Shown: positions 24,862 through 34,624 of the stretch, piece by piece
Layout of the letters: the number at the start of each line of letters is the position of its first letter
How positions within the stretch are numbered: position 1 is the first letter of the stretch
Source of the DNA: Pseudomonadota bacterium
Lineage (GTDB): Bacteria > Pseudomonadota > Gammaproteobacteria > Steroidobacterales > Steroidobacteraceae
Reading direction: 5' to 3'
NCBI GenBank assembly: GCA_023433705.1
Contig: JAEYUC010000024.1
Location: 62,001 to 126,000, forward strand
Length of the DNA stretch: 64,000 nt
The notes under the pieces: model-generated
What the model saw: only the letters and a program-made list of their open reading frames with translations
Database searches by the model: none
Told to the model about the DNA's origin: nothing
Program-made: the position numbers and the translations under genes

Positions 24862-25869
24862 CTACCAGGGCTCGCGTTGCAGGCGTTTTTCCCACTCCAG
24901 CGACGTTCGCACGATCGTGTCGATGTCGTCGAGCCGGGGAGTCCAGCCGAGGATGTTCCGCACCCGGTCGCACTTGGCGACGAGGGTGGGTGGATCGCCG
25001 GCGCGGCGCGGTTCCTCGCGTATGTCGAGCTTGAGTCCAGCGACCCGTTCCACGCTCTGAAGAACCTCCCGCACGCTGTACCCGTGTCCATATCCGCAGT
25101 TGGCGATCAGCGAATTGCCACCCGCGCGCAGGTAGTCGAGCGCCTTGAGGTGCGCGGCCGCCAGGTCGTCGACGTGGATGTAGTCACGCACGCCGGTGCC
25201 GTCGGGCGTCGGGTAGTCGGTGCCGAAGACCGATAGATAGGGACGCTTGCCGACCGCGGCCTCGCACGCGACTTTCACGAGCAGCGTGGCCTGGCGGGTC
25301 GACTGGCCGATGCGGCCCTGCGGATCCGAGCCGGCGACGTTGAAGTAACGCAGGATCACGTGACGCATCGACGTCACCGCGCACAGGTCGCGCAGCATCC
25401 ATTCGGACATGAGCTTCGAGGTGCCGTACGCGTTGATCGGCGCGGTGGCGGCGTCTTCGGATGCGAGACCCGATTCCGGAATGCCGTACACGGCGGCCGT
25501 CGACGAGAACACGAAATTGCGCACGCCGGCGTTCGACGCCGCCTCGAGCAGTGAACGGGTGGAGCAGGTGTTGTTGCCGTAGTACTTGAGAGGATTGGAG
25601 ACCGACTCCGGCACGATGGTGTGCGCGGCGAAGTGGATGATCGTGTCGACCTCGTGCTCCGCGAGCAGCGAATCCACGAGCGCGCGGTCGCCGACGTTGC
25701 CGACCACGAGTGGCACGTCGCGCACCGCCTGTCGGAACCCGGTTACCAGGTTGTCGAGCACGACGACGCGCTCGCCGCGCGCGACGAGCTGCAGGACCGT
25801 GTGGCTGCCGATGTAGCCCGCGCCGCCAGTGACGAGGACGGATTTCTTTCCCGCGGATTGCTGCGTCAT
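24862..25869 (-). CDS. galE: UDP-glucose 4-epimerase
   Basis: 335 residues, extended SDR. The NAD loop VTGGAGYIGSHT starts near residue 13, VVVLDNLVTG marks the second strand, and the active site has Ser in FSSTAAVYG plus the YGTSK dyad (YxxxK). The C-terminal substrate domain has DYPTPDGTGVRDYIHVDDLA, characteristic of GalE. It interconverts UDP-glucose and UDP-galactose and supplies galactose or galacturonate precursors for the polysaccharide genes nearby. The size (about 335) is normal for bacterial GalE. It is the first gene of the galE-glrK-qseG-glrR operon and is divergent from the SrkA-like gene, with 57 bp between starts. Confidence 0.92.
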   Translation of the reverse strand: MTQQSAGKKSVLVTGGAGYIGSHTVLQLVARGERVVVLDNLVTGFRQAVRDVPLVVGNVGDRALVDSLLAEHEVDTIIHFAAHTIVPESVSNPLKYYGNNTCSTRSLLEAASNAGVRNFVFSSTAAVYGIPESGLASEDAATAPINAYGTSKLMSEWMLRDLCAVTSMRHVILRYFNVAGSDPQGRIGQSTRQATLLVKVACEAAVGKRPYLSVFGTDYPTPDGTGVRDYIHVDDLAAAHLKALDYLRAGGNSLIANCGYGHGYSVREVLQSVERVAGLKLDIREEPRRAGDPPTLVAKCDRVRNILGWTPRLDDIDTIVRTSLEWEKRLQREPW

Positions 25870-25926
25870 TCGGAGTACTTTTCGCTCGAGGTGTTGGGAC
25901 GCAGGATTTTACATTAATGTTCTCAT

Positions 25927-26922
25927 GTGGCTGTGACGCATTCTGCACTGGCTCCGTTCGGGAATCTGACCCCTTTCGAGGTGGCTGACGCCGCCGAGAG
26001 CATCGGGTTGCGCCCGTCGGGAAGGCTGTTCGCGCTCAACAGCTACGAGAACCGCGTCTATCAACTGGGCGACGAGGATGGCGCGCTGTGGGTGCTCAAG
26101 TTCTATCGGCCGGGCCGTTGGAGCAACGCCGCGATCGGCGAGGAGCATGCCTTCGCGTTCGAGCTCGCCGACGCGGAGTTGCCCATCGCCGCGCCGTTGC
26201 GCCGTGACGGCCGAAGTTTGTTTGAACACGGCGATCAGCGCTTCGCCGCCTTTCCCTATCTCGCGGGTCGCGCACCCGAAATCGCCGATGCCGCGACGCT
26301 CACATTGCTAGGCCGCACGCTCGCGCGGATGCACGCGGTGGGTGGCCGCGGCCGGTTCGAGCACCGGCCGTCGCTCGAACTCGAGCGTTTCGGCGTGCGC
26401 GCGCGGGCCGCGGTGCTCGCGAGCGGCTTCGTGCCCGAGGCGCTCGAAGAGCAGTACGCCCGCGTGAGCGAACAAGTGATCGGACGAGTCCGACAGTGTT
26501 TCGAGAATTTCGGTCCGCTGCCGCGCCTGCGCATTCACGGCGACTGTCACTCGGGCAACATCCTGTGGCGCGAAAACGGACCGCTGTTCGTGGATCTCGA
26601 CGATTGCATGTCGGGTCCGCGAATCCAGGACCTGTGGATGTTCCTCGCCGGAGATGCCGCGAGCCAACAGGCTTCCTGGGCCGCGCTCATGGAAGGTTAC
26701 GAGACGTTCGGCGAGTTCGATTACGCCGAGCTCACGCTGGTGGAGGCGTTGCGTTCTCTGCGCATAGTGCACTACGCATCGTGGATCGCGACTCGCTGGC
26801 ACGATCCGGCCTTTCCTCGCGCGTTTCCCTGGTTCGCGGACGCCCGCTTCTGGGAGCGCCATATCGCGGATCTGTTCGAGCAACTCGCCGCTATTGACGA
26901 ACCTCCCATTCTTTCCAGATGA
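25927..26922 (+). CDS. srkA: Stress response Ser/Thr protein kinase SrkA (YihE/RdoA)-like
   Basis: 331 residues, phosphotransferase fold. The nucleotide-binding part has NSYENRVYQLGDEDG and WVLKFYRP with the catalytic-type lysine. The catalytic loop is IHGDCHSGNILW (His204, Asp206, Asn211), followed by the metal-binding FVDLDDC. These motifs and the length fit SrkA, which phosphorylates serine and threonine and antagonises programmed death in Escherichia coli. GTG 25927 is the most upstream usable start; a GTG two codons later is equally possible. It ends about 50 bases before the next gene, which has its own strong ribosome site. Confidence 0.88.
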   Translation: MAVTHSALAPFGNLTPFEVADAAESIGLRPSGRLFALNSYENRVYQLGDEDGALWVLKFYRPGRWSNAAIGEEHAFAFELADAELPIAAPLRRDGRSLFEHGDQRFAAFPYLAGRAPEIADAATLTLLGRTLARMHAVGGRGRFEHRPSLELERFGVRARAAVLASGFVPEALEEQYARVSEQVIGRVRQCFENFGPLPRLRIHGDCHSGNILWRENGPLFVDLDDCMSGPRIQDLWMFLAGDAASQQASWAALMEGYETFGEFDYAELTLVEALRSLRIVHYASWIATRWHDPAFPRAFPWFADARFWERHIADLFEQLAAIDEPPILSR

Positions 26923-26972
26923 ATCTTCGCTGGATAGTCAGCCTGTTAGTATAGAAAGCGGAGGTCTCCTCG

Positions 26973-27551
26973 ATGTTCAGCCCTCGCTGCGTTTACCTGG
27001 TCGCCCTGATCGCCGGTGCCGGCATGCTCGCCGCCTGCGAGGATTCCGGGAAATCGCCCGCGGTGAACACGAACCAGTCCGCTCCGACGACGCCCAAGCC
27101 GAAGTCCGATGGCTTGCCCGCCGACATGGTTGCCGCCGTCGCGGCGAATCCCGCCAACAGCCCGGTCAGCGTGCATTTTTCGCTGGGCGCGCGGCCGGAG
27201 GTGAACAAGGCGCTGCCGGTCGAGATCGCGATCGTCCCGGGCCAGGATTTCGAAACGGTGGGCGCACACTTTCTCAGCCAGAACGGTCTTGCCGTGACCG
27301 TGGGCGGGACCTATGGGCCGCTCACGTCGCCTGCCGTCGGAAAGCCCCTAAGGCACCAACTCGTTCTGCTGCCGCGCGAGGAGGGCGTCTTCGTGCTCAC
27401 GGTGAACATCGACACCATCGATCGCCAGGGGGCGAATTTCACGCGCCTCTTCTCCATTCCTTTACTTGTATCCGCGCCCGGCGTCGCGGAGCCTGCGGAG
27501 CAGGCCACTACGGTTCAACCACAATCGTCGAACGCGTCGGAAACGAACTAA
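26973..27551 (+). CDS. Hypothetical lipoprotein
   Basis: 192 residues starting at an ATG with GGAGG upstream. It has a lipoprotein signal: MFSPRCVYLVALIAGAGMLA, then Ala-Cys22. The mature protein begins with a proline- and threonine-rich linker (residues 25-50). A beta-rich domain follows, VSVHFSLGARPEVNKALPV, VPGQDFETVGAHFLS and RQGANFTRLFSIPLLV, that resembles a small immunoglobulin-like or BACON-type fold, but I do not recognise the family. The tail is rich in Ala, Glu, Pro and Ser. It is likely in the periplasm or outer membrane. It lies between srkA and the large c-di-GMP gene without clear functional link. Confidence 0.7.
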   Translation: MFSPRCVYLVALIAGAGMLAACEDSGKSPAVNTNQSAPTTPKPKSDGLPADMVAAVAANPANSPVSVHFSLGARPEVNKALPVEIAIVPGQDFETVGAHFLSQNGLAVTVGGTYGPLTSPAVGKPLRHQLVLLPREEGVFVLTVNIDTIDRQGANFTRLFSIPLLVSAPGVAEPAEQATTVQPQSSNASETN

Positions 27552-27635
27552 TCTCGCGCTCAAAACCGGGAGCCGCTTCACGGGGGCACCTCGCACCCGG
27601 ACATATGATGCAATTTGGTCCGCAGTTGCTCCGTT

Positions 27636-30600
27636 ATGTCAAAACCGGCTGAAGGCAACCCCCAAGAAGCTTCTGATTCCAGCGCAGTTTCCGCCGGAAG
27701 CCCGCCTTTTACCGCGACGGGCACACGCCTCGAAGTCAACGATCTTTCGATGCGACGTCTGCATCCGCTGCTGCAATCGCAGCTGCGCGAGCTGCGCGCG
27801 CGTGTGACCGGCGGACGCGTCAGCGCCCACGAACTGCTCGAGATGCTGAGCCGCTATTACGACAGCGTGGACGATGAGCGGCGCGCGATGGTGCGCTCGA
27901 TGCGCCTCATGTCGGACGAAGCCCGCTCGCTCGGCGTGGAGATCGCGGAGCAGGGCGCGGCCCAGCTCCAGATCATCCTCGATCACATCAAGGACGTCGT
28001 CATCACCGCCAACGCGGCGGGCGTGATCGATCGAGCGAACCCTGTGACGGAACGCGTGTTCGGCTATCCACCGGCGGAGCTGCTCGGGTTGCGCATCGAC
28101 GCGCTGGTACCCGACATCGCGGTCGACGATTCGATCACGGCCGGACTCGACAAGCTCGCGGGCACCAGCGACACGTTTCGCGGCCGTCGCGTGAGTCCCG
28201 AGGTCGCCGCCCGCCGCCGCGACGGGACGATGTTCCCGGCCGAGATTTCCGTGAGCCGCGCGCGCAACGGACGCTCGGAAGTCTTCGTGATCTGCCTGCG
28301 CGACATCTCCGAGCGCCACATGACGCAGCAGGCGCTGCGCGACAGCGAAGCGCGTTACCGCTCGCTCGTGGACAACGCGCCGGAAGCCATCACGGTGCTG
28401 GATGCCGATTCGCACCGTTTCGTAGAGGCGAACGAACCCGCGCTGCGGCTCTTCAAGATGACCCGCGATCAATTGCTCTCGTGCGACGTTCTCGACGTCA
28501 GCGCGGAGGTGCAGATCGACGGCGAATCCTCGACGGCGCCGCATCGCCAGCACCTGAAGCTGGCCGCGGCCGGCAACCCGCAGGTGTTCGAGTGGATTCA
28601 CCGCGATTCGACCGGGCGCGACATTCCCTGTGAAGTGCGGCTCGTGCGCCTGCAGGGCGGCAACTCCTCACTGCTGCGCGCCAGCATCACGGACATCTCC
28701 GAACGCAAGCGCGCCGAGAACATCATGGAAAACGAGCGCGCGTTCTTCGCGCTGCTCGCCTCGAACGCCGGCCTGCCGGCGGTGCTCGACGTCATCTCCG
28801 GGCTCGTGCAGGCGGTGTATCCGCGTTATCGCTGCACGATCTCGGTGCTCGCGCCCGATGCGAGCTGCTTCTCCCTGACCATCGCGCGCCAGTTGCCGCC
28901 GCTGCTCGCCGCGGTGCTCGAACGCACGCCGATCGAACCGCGCCGCGGCTCGTGCGCGGCCGCGGTCTATTCCGCCTGCGACGTGTACGTCGCCGACGTC
29001 GCGAGCGACGCGCACTGGGCGGATCGCCGCCAGGTGGTGCTCGACTCCGGTTTCCGCGCGGTCTGGTCGATGCCGATCAAGGGTTCGAGCGGCAAGCTGC
29101 TCGGCGCCGTGGCTATCTACCGCCCGGAGCCCGGCCTGCCGGACGCGCGCGAGCAGGTCCTGCAATCGCACGCGACGCGCCTCGCGGCGCTCGCGATCGA
29201 GCGTAATCTCGCCGAGGAGGCGCTGCGCGCGAGCGAAGCCAAGTTCCGCGGCCTGTTCGAGGGCGTGATCGAGGGCGTGTACCAGAGCACGCGCGACGGC
29301 CGGCTCGTGTCGGTCAACAGCGCGTTCGTCGAAATGCTCGGCTACGGCTCGGCGGAAGAGATGTACGCGCTGCCGAGTTCGGTGATGTTGTACTGGAGCC
29401 CGACCGATCGCGCCGAATTCGTGCGCAAGGTCGACGCCGATGGCGAAGTGCGTTCCATGGAAGTCGTGCTGCGCCGGCGCGACGGCACGCAGGTGGTCGC
29501 ACTCGAGAACGCACGCGGCGTGCGCGACGGTTCGGGCCGCATCGTCGGTTACGAAGGCACCGTCTCCGACATCACCGAGCGCAAGCGCGCGGAGCAGGCG
29601 ATCTTCGCCGAAAAGGATCGCGCCGCCGTCACGTTGCAGTCGATCGGCGACGCGGTGATCACCACCGACGCGTCGGCGAACATCGATTACCTCAATCCCG
29701 TGGCCGAACGCCTGACGGGGTGGTCGATCGACGAGGCGCGCGGCCGGCCGATCGGTGACGTGCTGCAACTCATCGACGAATCAACGCGCAAGCCCGTGGC
29801 GTACACGCTCGATCGCGTGCTCAACGAAGGCGAGACGTCCGTTCCGTCCGACCACAATGTGCTCGTGAACCGGCGCGGCGAGGAACTCGCGATCCAGGAA
29901 ACCGCGACGCCGATCCGCAACCGCGAGGGTGTGGCCGTCGGCGCCGTCATCGTGTTCGGCGACGTGACGAAGGAACGACGTCTCAAGCGCGCGCTGTCCT
30001 ACCAGGCGAGCCACGACGCGCTGACCGGTCTCATCAACCGGCGCGAGTTCGATGCGCGCCTCGAGGCGGCCGTGACCGCCGCGCAGCGCGGCGAGGGCGA
30101 ATATGTGCTGCTGTACATCGACCTCGACCAGTTCAAGGTCGTGAACGACACCTGCGGCCACAGCGCGGGCGACCGGCTGCTGCGCGACATCACGAGTCTG
30201 TTGCAGACCCGTGTGCGCGCCTCGGACACGATCGCGCGTCTCGGCGGCGACGAATTCGGAATGTTGCTGGAGCGTTGCTCGCTCGAGCAGGCGGAGCGCG
30301 TGGCCGACAGCATCCGCCAGGCCATCCATTCGTACCGCTTCCTGTGGGGCGCGAACAGCCTCTCGGTGGGCGCGAGCATTGGAGTCGTGCGCATCGCGCG
30401 CGATACCACCAGCGCGGCCTCCGTACTGTCCGCCGCCGACATCGCCTGCTACGCGGCGAAGGACGGAGGTCGCAATCGCGTGCAGGTCTACGAGCGCGAT
30501 CACGGCACCAGCCGTCACCGCGAAATGCAGTGGGTGGGCCGCATCGCGCGCGCGGTCGAGGACGGCCGTCTCGAGCTCTATGCGCAGCGGATAATGCCGA

Positions 30601-31316
30601 TCTCGCGCAACGTGGCTGGGGCCGCGGCGGACCGTGGCGTCGCCCATGCGACCGACGCTCCGTTCTTCGAACTCATGGTCAGGCTGCGCGACGAGGACGG
30701 CACGCTCGTGCCGCCCAACGAATTCATCCCGGCGGCCGAACGTTACAACGTGATGGTGATGGTCGACCGCTGGGTGGTGAACCGCGCCATCGAACTGCTT
30801 TCTTCCTGCATCGACCAGGGCCGGCGCCTGCCGGTGGTGGCGGTCAACCTGTCCGGCACTTCCATCAATGACGAGGATTTCCTCGAGTTCGTGCTCTCGC
30901 GGCTGCGCGACGAGCGCCTGGCGCGCGCGTTGTGTTTCGAGATCACCGAGACGGCCGCGGTCGCGAGCCTGTCCAAGGCGACCTATTTCATGCGCGAGCT
31001 GAAGGCGCGCGGCTGCCGCTTCTCACTCGACGATTTCGGCAGCGGCGTCTCGTCGTTCCTGTACCTCAAGACGCTGCCCGTCGACTTCCTGAAGATAGAC
31101 GGGCAGTTCGCGGCGCACGTCGCGAGCGACCCGGTCGACCGCAGCATGGTGGAAGCGATCGCGAAGATCGGCGCCGCGATGCGCGTCGCGACCATCGCCG
31201 AAAAGGTCGAGAGCGCCGACGTGCTCGAGGTGCTCAGGTGCATCGGCGTCGATTACATACAGGGCTTCCACCTGGCCGAACCCTGCGCGATCGAGGATGT
31301 TTTCGGCTGCGATTGA
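27636..31316 (+). CDS. Multi-PAS/GAF diguanylate cyclase/phosphodiesterase (GGDEF-EAL)
   Basis: About 1,226 residues, no membrane helix seen. Domains in order: a helical N-terminus, PAS near 100-220, PAS near 230-350, GAF near 360-500, PAS near 510-640, PAS near 645-760, GGDEF near 790-945, EAL near 960-1220. The GGDEF motif is intact (LGGDEFGMLLE) with an RxxD inhibitory site (RASD) five residues upstream, so it should make c-di-GMP. In the EAL domain the signature is ELM, while the metal and substrate residues remain (FEITET, LDDFGSG, LKIDGQF, AEKVE, QGFHLAEP), so hydrolysis is possible. Start ATG 27636 is preferred over upstream codons, though its ribosome site is weak. It probably senses redox or ligand signals through PAS/GAF. 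Confidence 0.9.
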   Translation: MSKPAEGNPQEASDSSAVSAGSPPFTATGTRLEVNDLSMRRLHPLLQSQLRELRARVTGGRVSAHELLEMLSRYYDSVDDERRAMVRSMRLMSDEARSLGVEIAEQGAAQLQIILDHIKDVVITANAAGVIDRANPVTERVFGYPPAELLGLRIDALVPDIAVDDSITAGLDKLAGTSDTFRGRRVSPEVAARRRDGTMFPAEISVSRARNGRSEVFVICLRDISERHMTQQALRDSEARYRSLVDNAPEAITVLDADSHRFVEANEPALRLFKMTRDQLLSCDVLDVSAEVQIDGESSTAPHRQHLKLAAAGNPQVFEWIHRDSTGRDIPCEVRLVRLQGGNSSLLRASITDISERKRAENIMENERAFFALLASNAGLPAVLDVISGLVQAVYPRYRCTISVLAPDASCFSLTIARQLPPLLAAVLERTPIEPRRGSCAAAVYSACDVYVADVASDAHWADRRQVVLDSGFRAVWSMPIKGSSGKLLGAVAIYRPEPGLPDAREQVLQSHATRLAALAIERNLAEEALRASEAKFRGLFEGVIEGVYQSTRDGRLVSVNSAFVEMLGYGSAEEMYALPSSVMLYWSPTDRAEFVRKVDADGEVRSMEVVLRRRDGTQVVALENARGVRDGSGRIVGYEGTVSDITERKRAEQAIFAEKDRAAVTLQSIGDAVITTDASANIDYLNPVAERLTGWSIDEARGRPIGDVLQLIDESTRKPVAYTLDRVLNEGETSVPSDHNVLVNRRGEELAIQETATPIRNREGVAVGAVIVFGDVTKERRLKRALSYQASHDALTGLINRREFDARLEAAVTAAQRGEGEYVLLYIDLDQFKVVNDTCGHSAGDRLLRDITSLLQTRVRASDTIARLGGDEFGMLLERCSLEQAERVADSIRQAIHSYRFLWGANSLSVGASIGVVRIARDTTSAASVLSAADIACYAAKDGGRNRVQVYERDHGTSRHREMQWVGRIARAVEDGRLELYAQRIMPISRNVAGAAADRGVAHATDAPFFELMVRLRDEDGTLVPPNEFIPAAERYNVMVMVDRWVVNRAIELLSSCIDQGRRLPVVAVNLSGTSINDEDFLEFVLSRLRDERLARALCFEITETAAVASLSKATYFMRELKARGCRFSLDDFGSGVSSFLYLKTLPVDFLKIDGQFAAHVASDPVDRSMVEAIAKIGAAMRVATIAEKVESADVLEVLRCIGVDYIQGFHLAEPCAIEDVFGCD

Positions 31317-31349
31317 TCCGCGCGTGGCCGCTGCGGCTAGAATGGCCGC

Positions 31350-32495
31350 ATGTCGACGCATGGGAGCTCCGAGCCGGCTTTCTCGCTCGGGATAGAAGAA
31401 GAGTACTTGTTAGTGGATCTCGCCACGCGCGATCTCGTGGCCGATCCGCCCGCGGAGCTTCTCCAGCGTTGCATCGCCGAGACCGATGGACGCGTGAGTC
31501 CCGAATTCCTGCGGTCGCAGCTCGAGGTGAAGACCTCCGTCTGCGGATCCGTCGCGGCGATGCGTTCGCAGCTCGCCGCCTTGCGCCGCAAGGTCTGTGA
31601 TATCGCGGCGGACTACGGCATCGCGCCGGTCGCCGCCTCGACACATCCCTTCGCCCGCTCGCCCAACCGGCCCGCGCACACGCAGGAGCAGCGTTACTCC
31701 TCGATCGCGCGCGAAGTTCAGGGCGGCGCGGGACGCATGATCATCTGCGGCATGCACGTGCACGTCGGCCTGGAAGACGACGAGCTGCGCGTCGACGTCA
31801 TGAACCAGCTTTCCTATTTCGTGCCGCACCTGCTGGCGTTGTCGTGTTCGTCGCCGTTCTGGCAGGGCGACGACATGGGCATGCAGTCGTTCCGGCTGAT
31901 GCTGCTGTCGTCGCTGCCGCGTACAGGCTTGCCCGAAAGATTCGAAAGTTACGGCGAGTTCCGCCGGCACCTCGATGCGCTGGTGCGCAATGGACTCATC
32001 GAGGACACGACCAAGATCTGGTGGGACATTCGCCCGAGCTCGCGTTATCCGACGCTCGAAACGCGTGTGTTCGACTGCTGCACGCATCTCGACGACGCGG
32101 TGTGCCTGGCGGCTCTCACCCTGTCGCTCGTGCGCATGCTCTACCGCCTGCGCCGTGAGAACAAGACCTGGCGGCGCTACCCGCGCATGCTGATCGCCGA
32201 GAACCGCTGGCGCGCGATGCGCTTCGGCGCCGACGCGAGCCTGCTGGACCTCGCGCGCGGCGAACTCGTGCCGTTCGCCGAACTGCTCGAGGAATTGTTG
32301 TCGCTCACCCGGGAACACGCGGTCGCGCTCGATTGCCTGCCGGAAACCGAGCACGCGCGCACGCTGCTCAAGCGCGGCACGAGCGCGCACCAGCAATTGG
32401 CGGTCTACCAGACCGCGCGCTCGCAGGGCGCCACCGACAGCGAGGCGCTGTCGGCCGTGGTAGGCTGGCTCGCGAAAACGACTTCCGCCGTCTAG
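31350..32495 (+). CDS. ybdK: YbdK-type carboxylate-amine ligase (GCS2 glutamate-cysteine ligase family)
   Basis: 381 residues. The N-terminal LGIEEEYLLVD is the hallmark of GCS2 enzymes, followed by CGMHVHVGLEDDELRV and SSPFWQGDDMGMQSFR, the ATP and metal-binding regions, and WWDIRPSSRYPTLETRVFD. The size matches YbdK (about 370). Such enzymes show weak glutamate-cysteine ligase activity; the physiological substrates are usually unknown. It begins 33 bases after the c-di-GMP gene stop. No glutathione genes lie nearby, so a role in glutathione synthesis is not supported by context. Confidence 0.88.
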   Translation: MSTHGSSEPAFSLGIEEEYLLVDLATRDLVADPPAELLQRCIAETDGRVSPEFLRSQLEVKTSVCGSVAAMRSQLAALRRKVCDIAADYGIAPVAASTHPFARSPNRPAHTQEQRYSSIAREVQGGAGRMIICGMHVHVGLEDDELRVDVMNQLSYFVPHLLALSCSSPFWQGDDMGMQSFRLMLLSSLPRTGLPERFESYGEFRRHLDALVRNGLIEDTTKIWWDIRPSSRYPTLETRVFDCCTHLDDAVCLAALTLSLVRMLYRLRRENKTWRRYPRMLIAENRWRAMRFGADASLLDLARGELVPFAELLEELLSLTREHAVALDCLPETEHARTLLKRGTSAHQQLAVYQTARSQGATDSEALSAVVGWLAKTTSAV

Positions 32496-32527
32496 TTTGA
32501 TGGGCGCATTCGCCCAGGGAGGCGACG

Positions 32528-33289
32528 ATGATCCGACCCGCCTGGTTGTTGTGGACATTCGCGGCCGGTGTCGCGGTTGGCGCATTCGCGATGCGCGCAA
32601 TGTACGGCACGTCTTCGGCTGCCGCGCCAACGGCTTCGGTCGAAAGCTCCGACACGCCCGCGGCCGTTTCCCTCGAAGTCGAGAAATCCGCGCCGCGAGA
32701 GGCGGCGGCGCCGTTGTCCGCCGTCTCGCTGCCCGTGGCGCCCCGGAAGGTCGAGAACGCTTCGTCCGTCGGGCCGGCCGGCGTCAATGAGGTAGTGCGG
32801 CCCGTCGACCTGGGCCCTGCCTTCAAGAAGGCGCTGGCGGATGATGCGCAGCCGGGTCACCACGACCAGGTCCGCGAGGCACACCGCGAGCTCGAGCGCG
32901 AGACGCGCGACGAAGGCTGGGCATTCACCATGGAATCCGAGTTGCAGGGCGCGATGATCAACGAGATCGCGACCAGCTCATTCAATGCCGAACACATCGA
33001 GTGCCGCGCCACGTTGTGCGAGGTGAGGCTCTCCGGGACCACGCCGCTGCAGACCGAGGCCATCAAACGCTGGCACGAGGGTTTCGTCGGCCGCGCAGAT
33101 CCGACACTCGGTCAGCGGCTGTTCCTCAATTATTCGTCGTCGATCAGCGAGAACGACCGCACGGACCTGCTCATGATCTTCCGCAAGCCGCCGCCACCGG
33201 AATCGACGCCGGAATCCCCGCCGCCGCAGAAGTCGCAGCCGGCCGAAAAGGAGATCCGGAAAGTCGCGCGCCGGGAAAGCGCGGTCTAG
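32528..33289 (+). CDS. Membrane-anchored hypothetical protein
   Basis: 253 residues with GGGAGG upstream of the ATG. One N-terminal membrane helix (about residues 5-25) is followed by an Ala/Ser/Pro-rich linker to about residue 100, then a compact domain. That domain holds a cysteine pair in IECRATLCEVRLSG, which could form a periplasmic disulfide. The C-terminus is proline-rich and charged (KPPPPESTPESPPP). Similar CR-x-x-x-CEV proteins occur as uncharacterised products in related gammaproteobacteria, as far as I recall. Its stop touches the stop of the convergent subtilase gene with no gap. Function unknown. Confidence 0.65.
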   Translation: MIRPAWLLWTFAAGVAVGAFAMRAMYGTSSAAAPTASVESSDTPAAVSLEVEKSAPREAAAPLSAVSLPVAPRKVENASSVGPAGVNEVVRPVDLGPAFKKALADDAQPGHHDQVREAHRELERETRDEGWAFTMESELQGAMINEIATSSFNAEHIECRATLCEVRLSGTTPLQTEAIKRWHEGFVGRADPTLGQRLFLNYSSSISENDRTDLLMIFRKPPPPESTPESPPPQKSQPAEKEIRKVARRESAV

Positions 33290-34624
33290 CTACTTCGCCC
33301 CGCAGACCGCGTCGCTCACGACCTGCGCGAGCGCGGTGCAGGCATTCACCGAGAGGAACGCACCGTGCGTCGAGTCGTGCCGGCGCGTGGACCGCGCGAG
33401 CAGGTTGCGCACCCGCTCCGCGCCGAGTTTCTGGTTGCGCGCCAGCAGCAGGGCGACCACGCCGGTCACCTGCGCCGTTGCGAGAGAGCTGCCGGAGGCG
33501 AAATCGTAGTGTCCATCGGGCACCAGGGTCACGATGTCGCGGGCCGGCGCGCGCAGCAGATCTTCTCCCGGACGTTGCGCATCCTCCGATTCGGCGACGG
33601 CCAGCACGCCCGGTAGTTTGGCGGGGAACCCGAAGCGCGGATCCGCGGATGCGGCGCCGACCACGATCACCCCCGAGTTCGCGGCCTTGTCGACCAGCGC
33701 CTCGAGCAACGGGTCGGCCGGTCCCACCAGGCTCAGGTTGATGACCTGTGCCTTCGCGATGAGCGCGTCGGCGAGCGCCTGCGCGATCGTGAACGAATTG
33801 CAGCGGCCCGACGCGCTGGCTGTCGGCTGCCAGCAGGCCTTGTACGCGAACAGGCGGACGCCCGGCGCGACGCCGACGATGCCGATCCCGTTGTTGGCGG
33901 CCGCCGCGATGAGCCCGGCCACCTGGGTGCCATGGCGGTCGGCGCGGAACGCGGCGCTGTCGTCGTCGACGTAATTGCGGGTCGCCTCGGTGCGCCCCGC
34001 GAGATCCGGGTGCGACGTATCCACCCCGGTGTCGATCACCGCGACGCGCACGCCGACGCCGCGGCTCACGCGGTGCGCATCCGCGACGTCGAGCGCGCTC
34101 ACGTTGGTCTGCAGTTTGGCGTAAGGATCGTCGAAGCCGGGGCTGGTCGCGGACTCGAATTCGTTGAGCGGCTGGGCAATGAGCACGCGCTTGTCGGCCG
34201 AAAGCCGCTGCAGCACCGCCTCGCGCGTCGTGCCTGGCGGAATGCGGAACAGGACGCAGTGCATCCGCAGCCGTTCGATCGGCCATTCCGATACCAGAGT
34301 GAGCGAATGGGCACGCGCCATGTCGCGGATCACCGAGGCCGCGGTCGCGCCGATTCGATAGTTGGAGGCCGGGCCGTAGCCGTGCGCCGTGCCGCCGACG
34401 GCGGCGGGTCGCCCGGCGACGGGATTCGCCACGGCCACCACGATGAACTGGCCCGGGTCGGTGCGTACTTCCGTCGGCGTGAGCACCGGCGGAGGCGCGG
34501 CAACGCCCGAGTTCGAGCCCAGCAGGCACGCCGCCACGAGCAAGGCCGCGAGCACCCATCCGCGAAGGGGCGGACGTGCGAGCGTCCGGCACTCAGCGCG
34601 CGACAGGTTGAGCGAAGTCGACAT
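33290..34624 (-). CDS. S8 family subtilisin-like serine protease, exported
   Basis: 444 residues from ATG 34624. A signal peptide (RGWVLAALLVAACLLGSNS, cleavage near VAA) leads to a pro-region of about 110 residues. The catalytic domain has Asp198 in AVIDTGVDTSHPDL, His231 in RHGTQVAGL, the oxyanion region with NSGVIVVGAAS, and Ser380 in SGSSLATAQ. The usual GTSMAAP is altered to GSSLATA, but the triad is complete. The end of the pro-region (VLQRLSADKRVLIAQP) resembles the tail of the anti-sigma factor encoded just upstream, which it overlaps by 32 bases. That operon link suggests proteolytic control of the sigma factor, or a protease that is a member of the regulon. The alternative upstream start at 34867 is inside the anti-sigma gene. 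Confidence 0.87.
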   Translation of the reverse strand: MSTSLNLSRAECRTLARPPLRGWVLAALLVAACLLGSNSGVAAPPPVLTPTEVRTDPGQFIVVAVANPVAGRPAAVGGTAHGYGPASNYRIGATAASVIRDMARAHSLTLVSEWPIERLRMHCVLFRIPPGTTREAVLQRLSADKRVLIAQPLNEFESATSPGFDDPYAKLQTNVSALDVADAHRVSRGVGVRVAVIDTGVDTSHPDLAGRTEATRNYVDDDSAAFRADRHGTQVAGLIAAAANNGIGIVGVAPGVRLFAYKACWQPTASASGRCNSFTIAQALADALIAKAQVINLSLVGPADPLLEALVDKAANSGVIVVGAASADPRFGFPAKLPGVLAVAESEDAQRPGEDLLRAPARDIVTLVPDGHYDFASGSSLATAQVTGVVALLLARNQKLGAERVRNLLARSTRRHDSTHGAFLSVNACTALAQVVSDAVCGAK

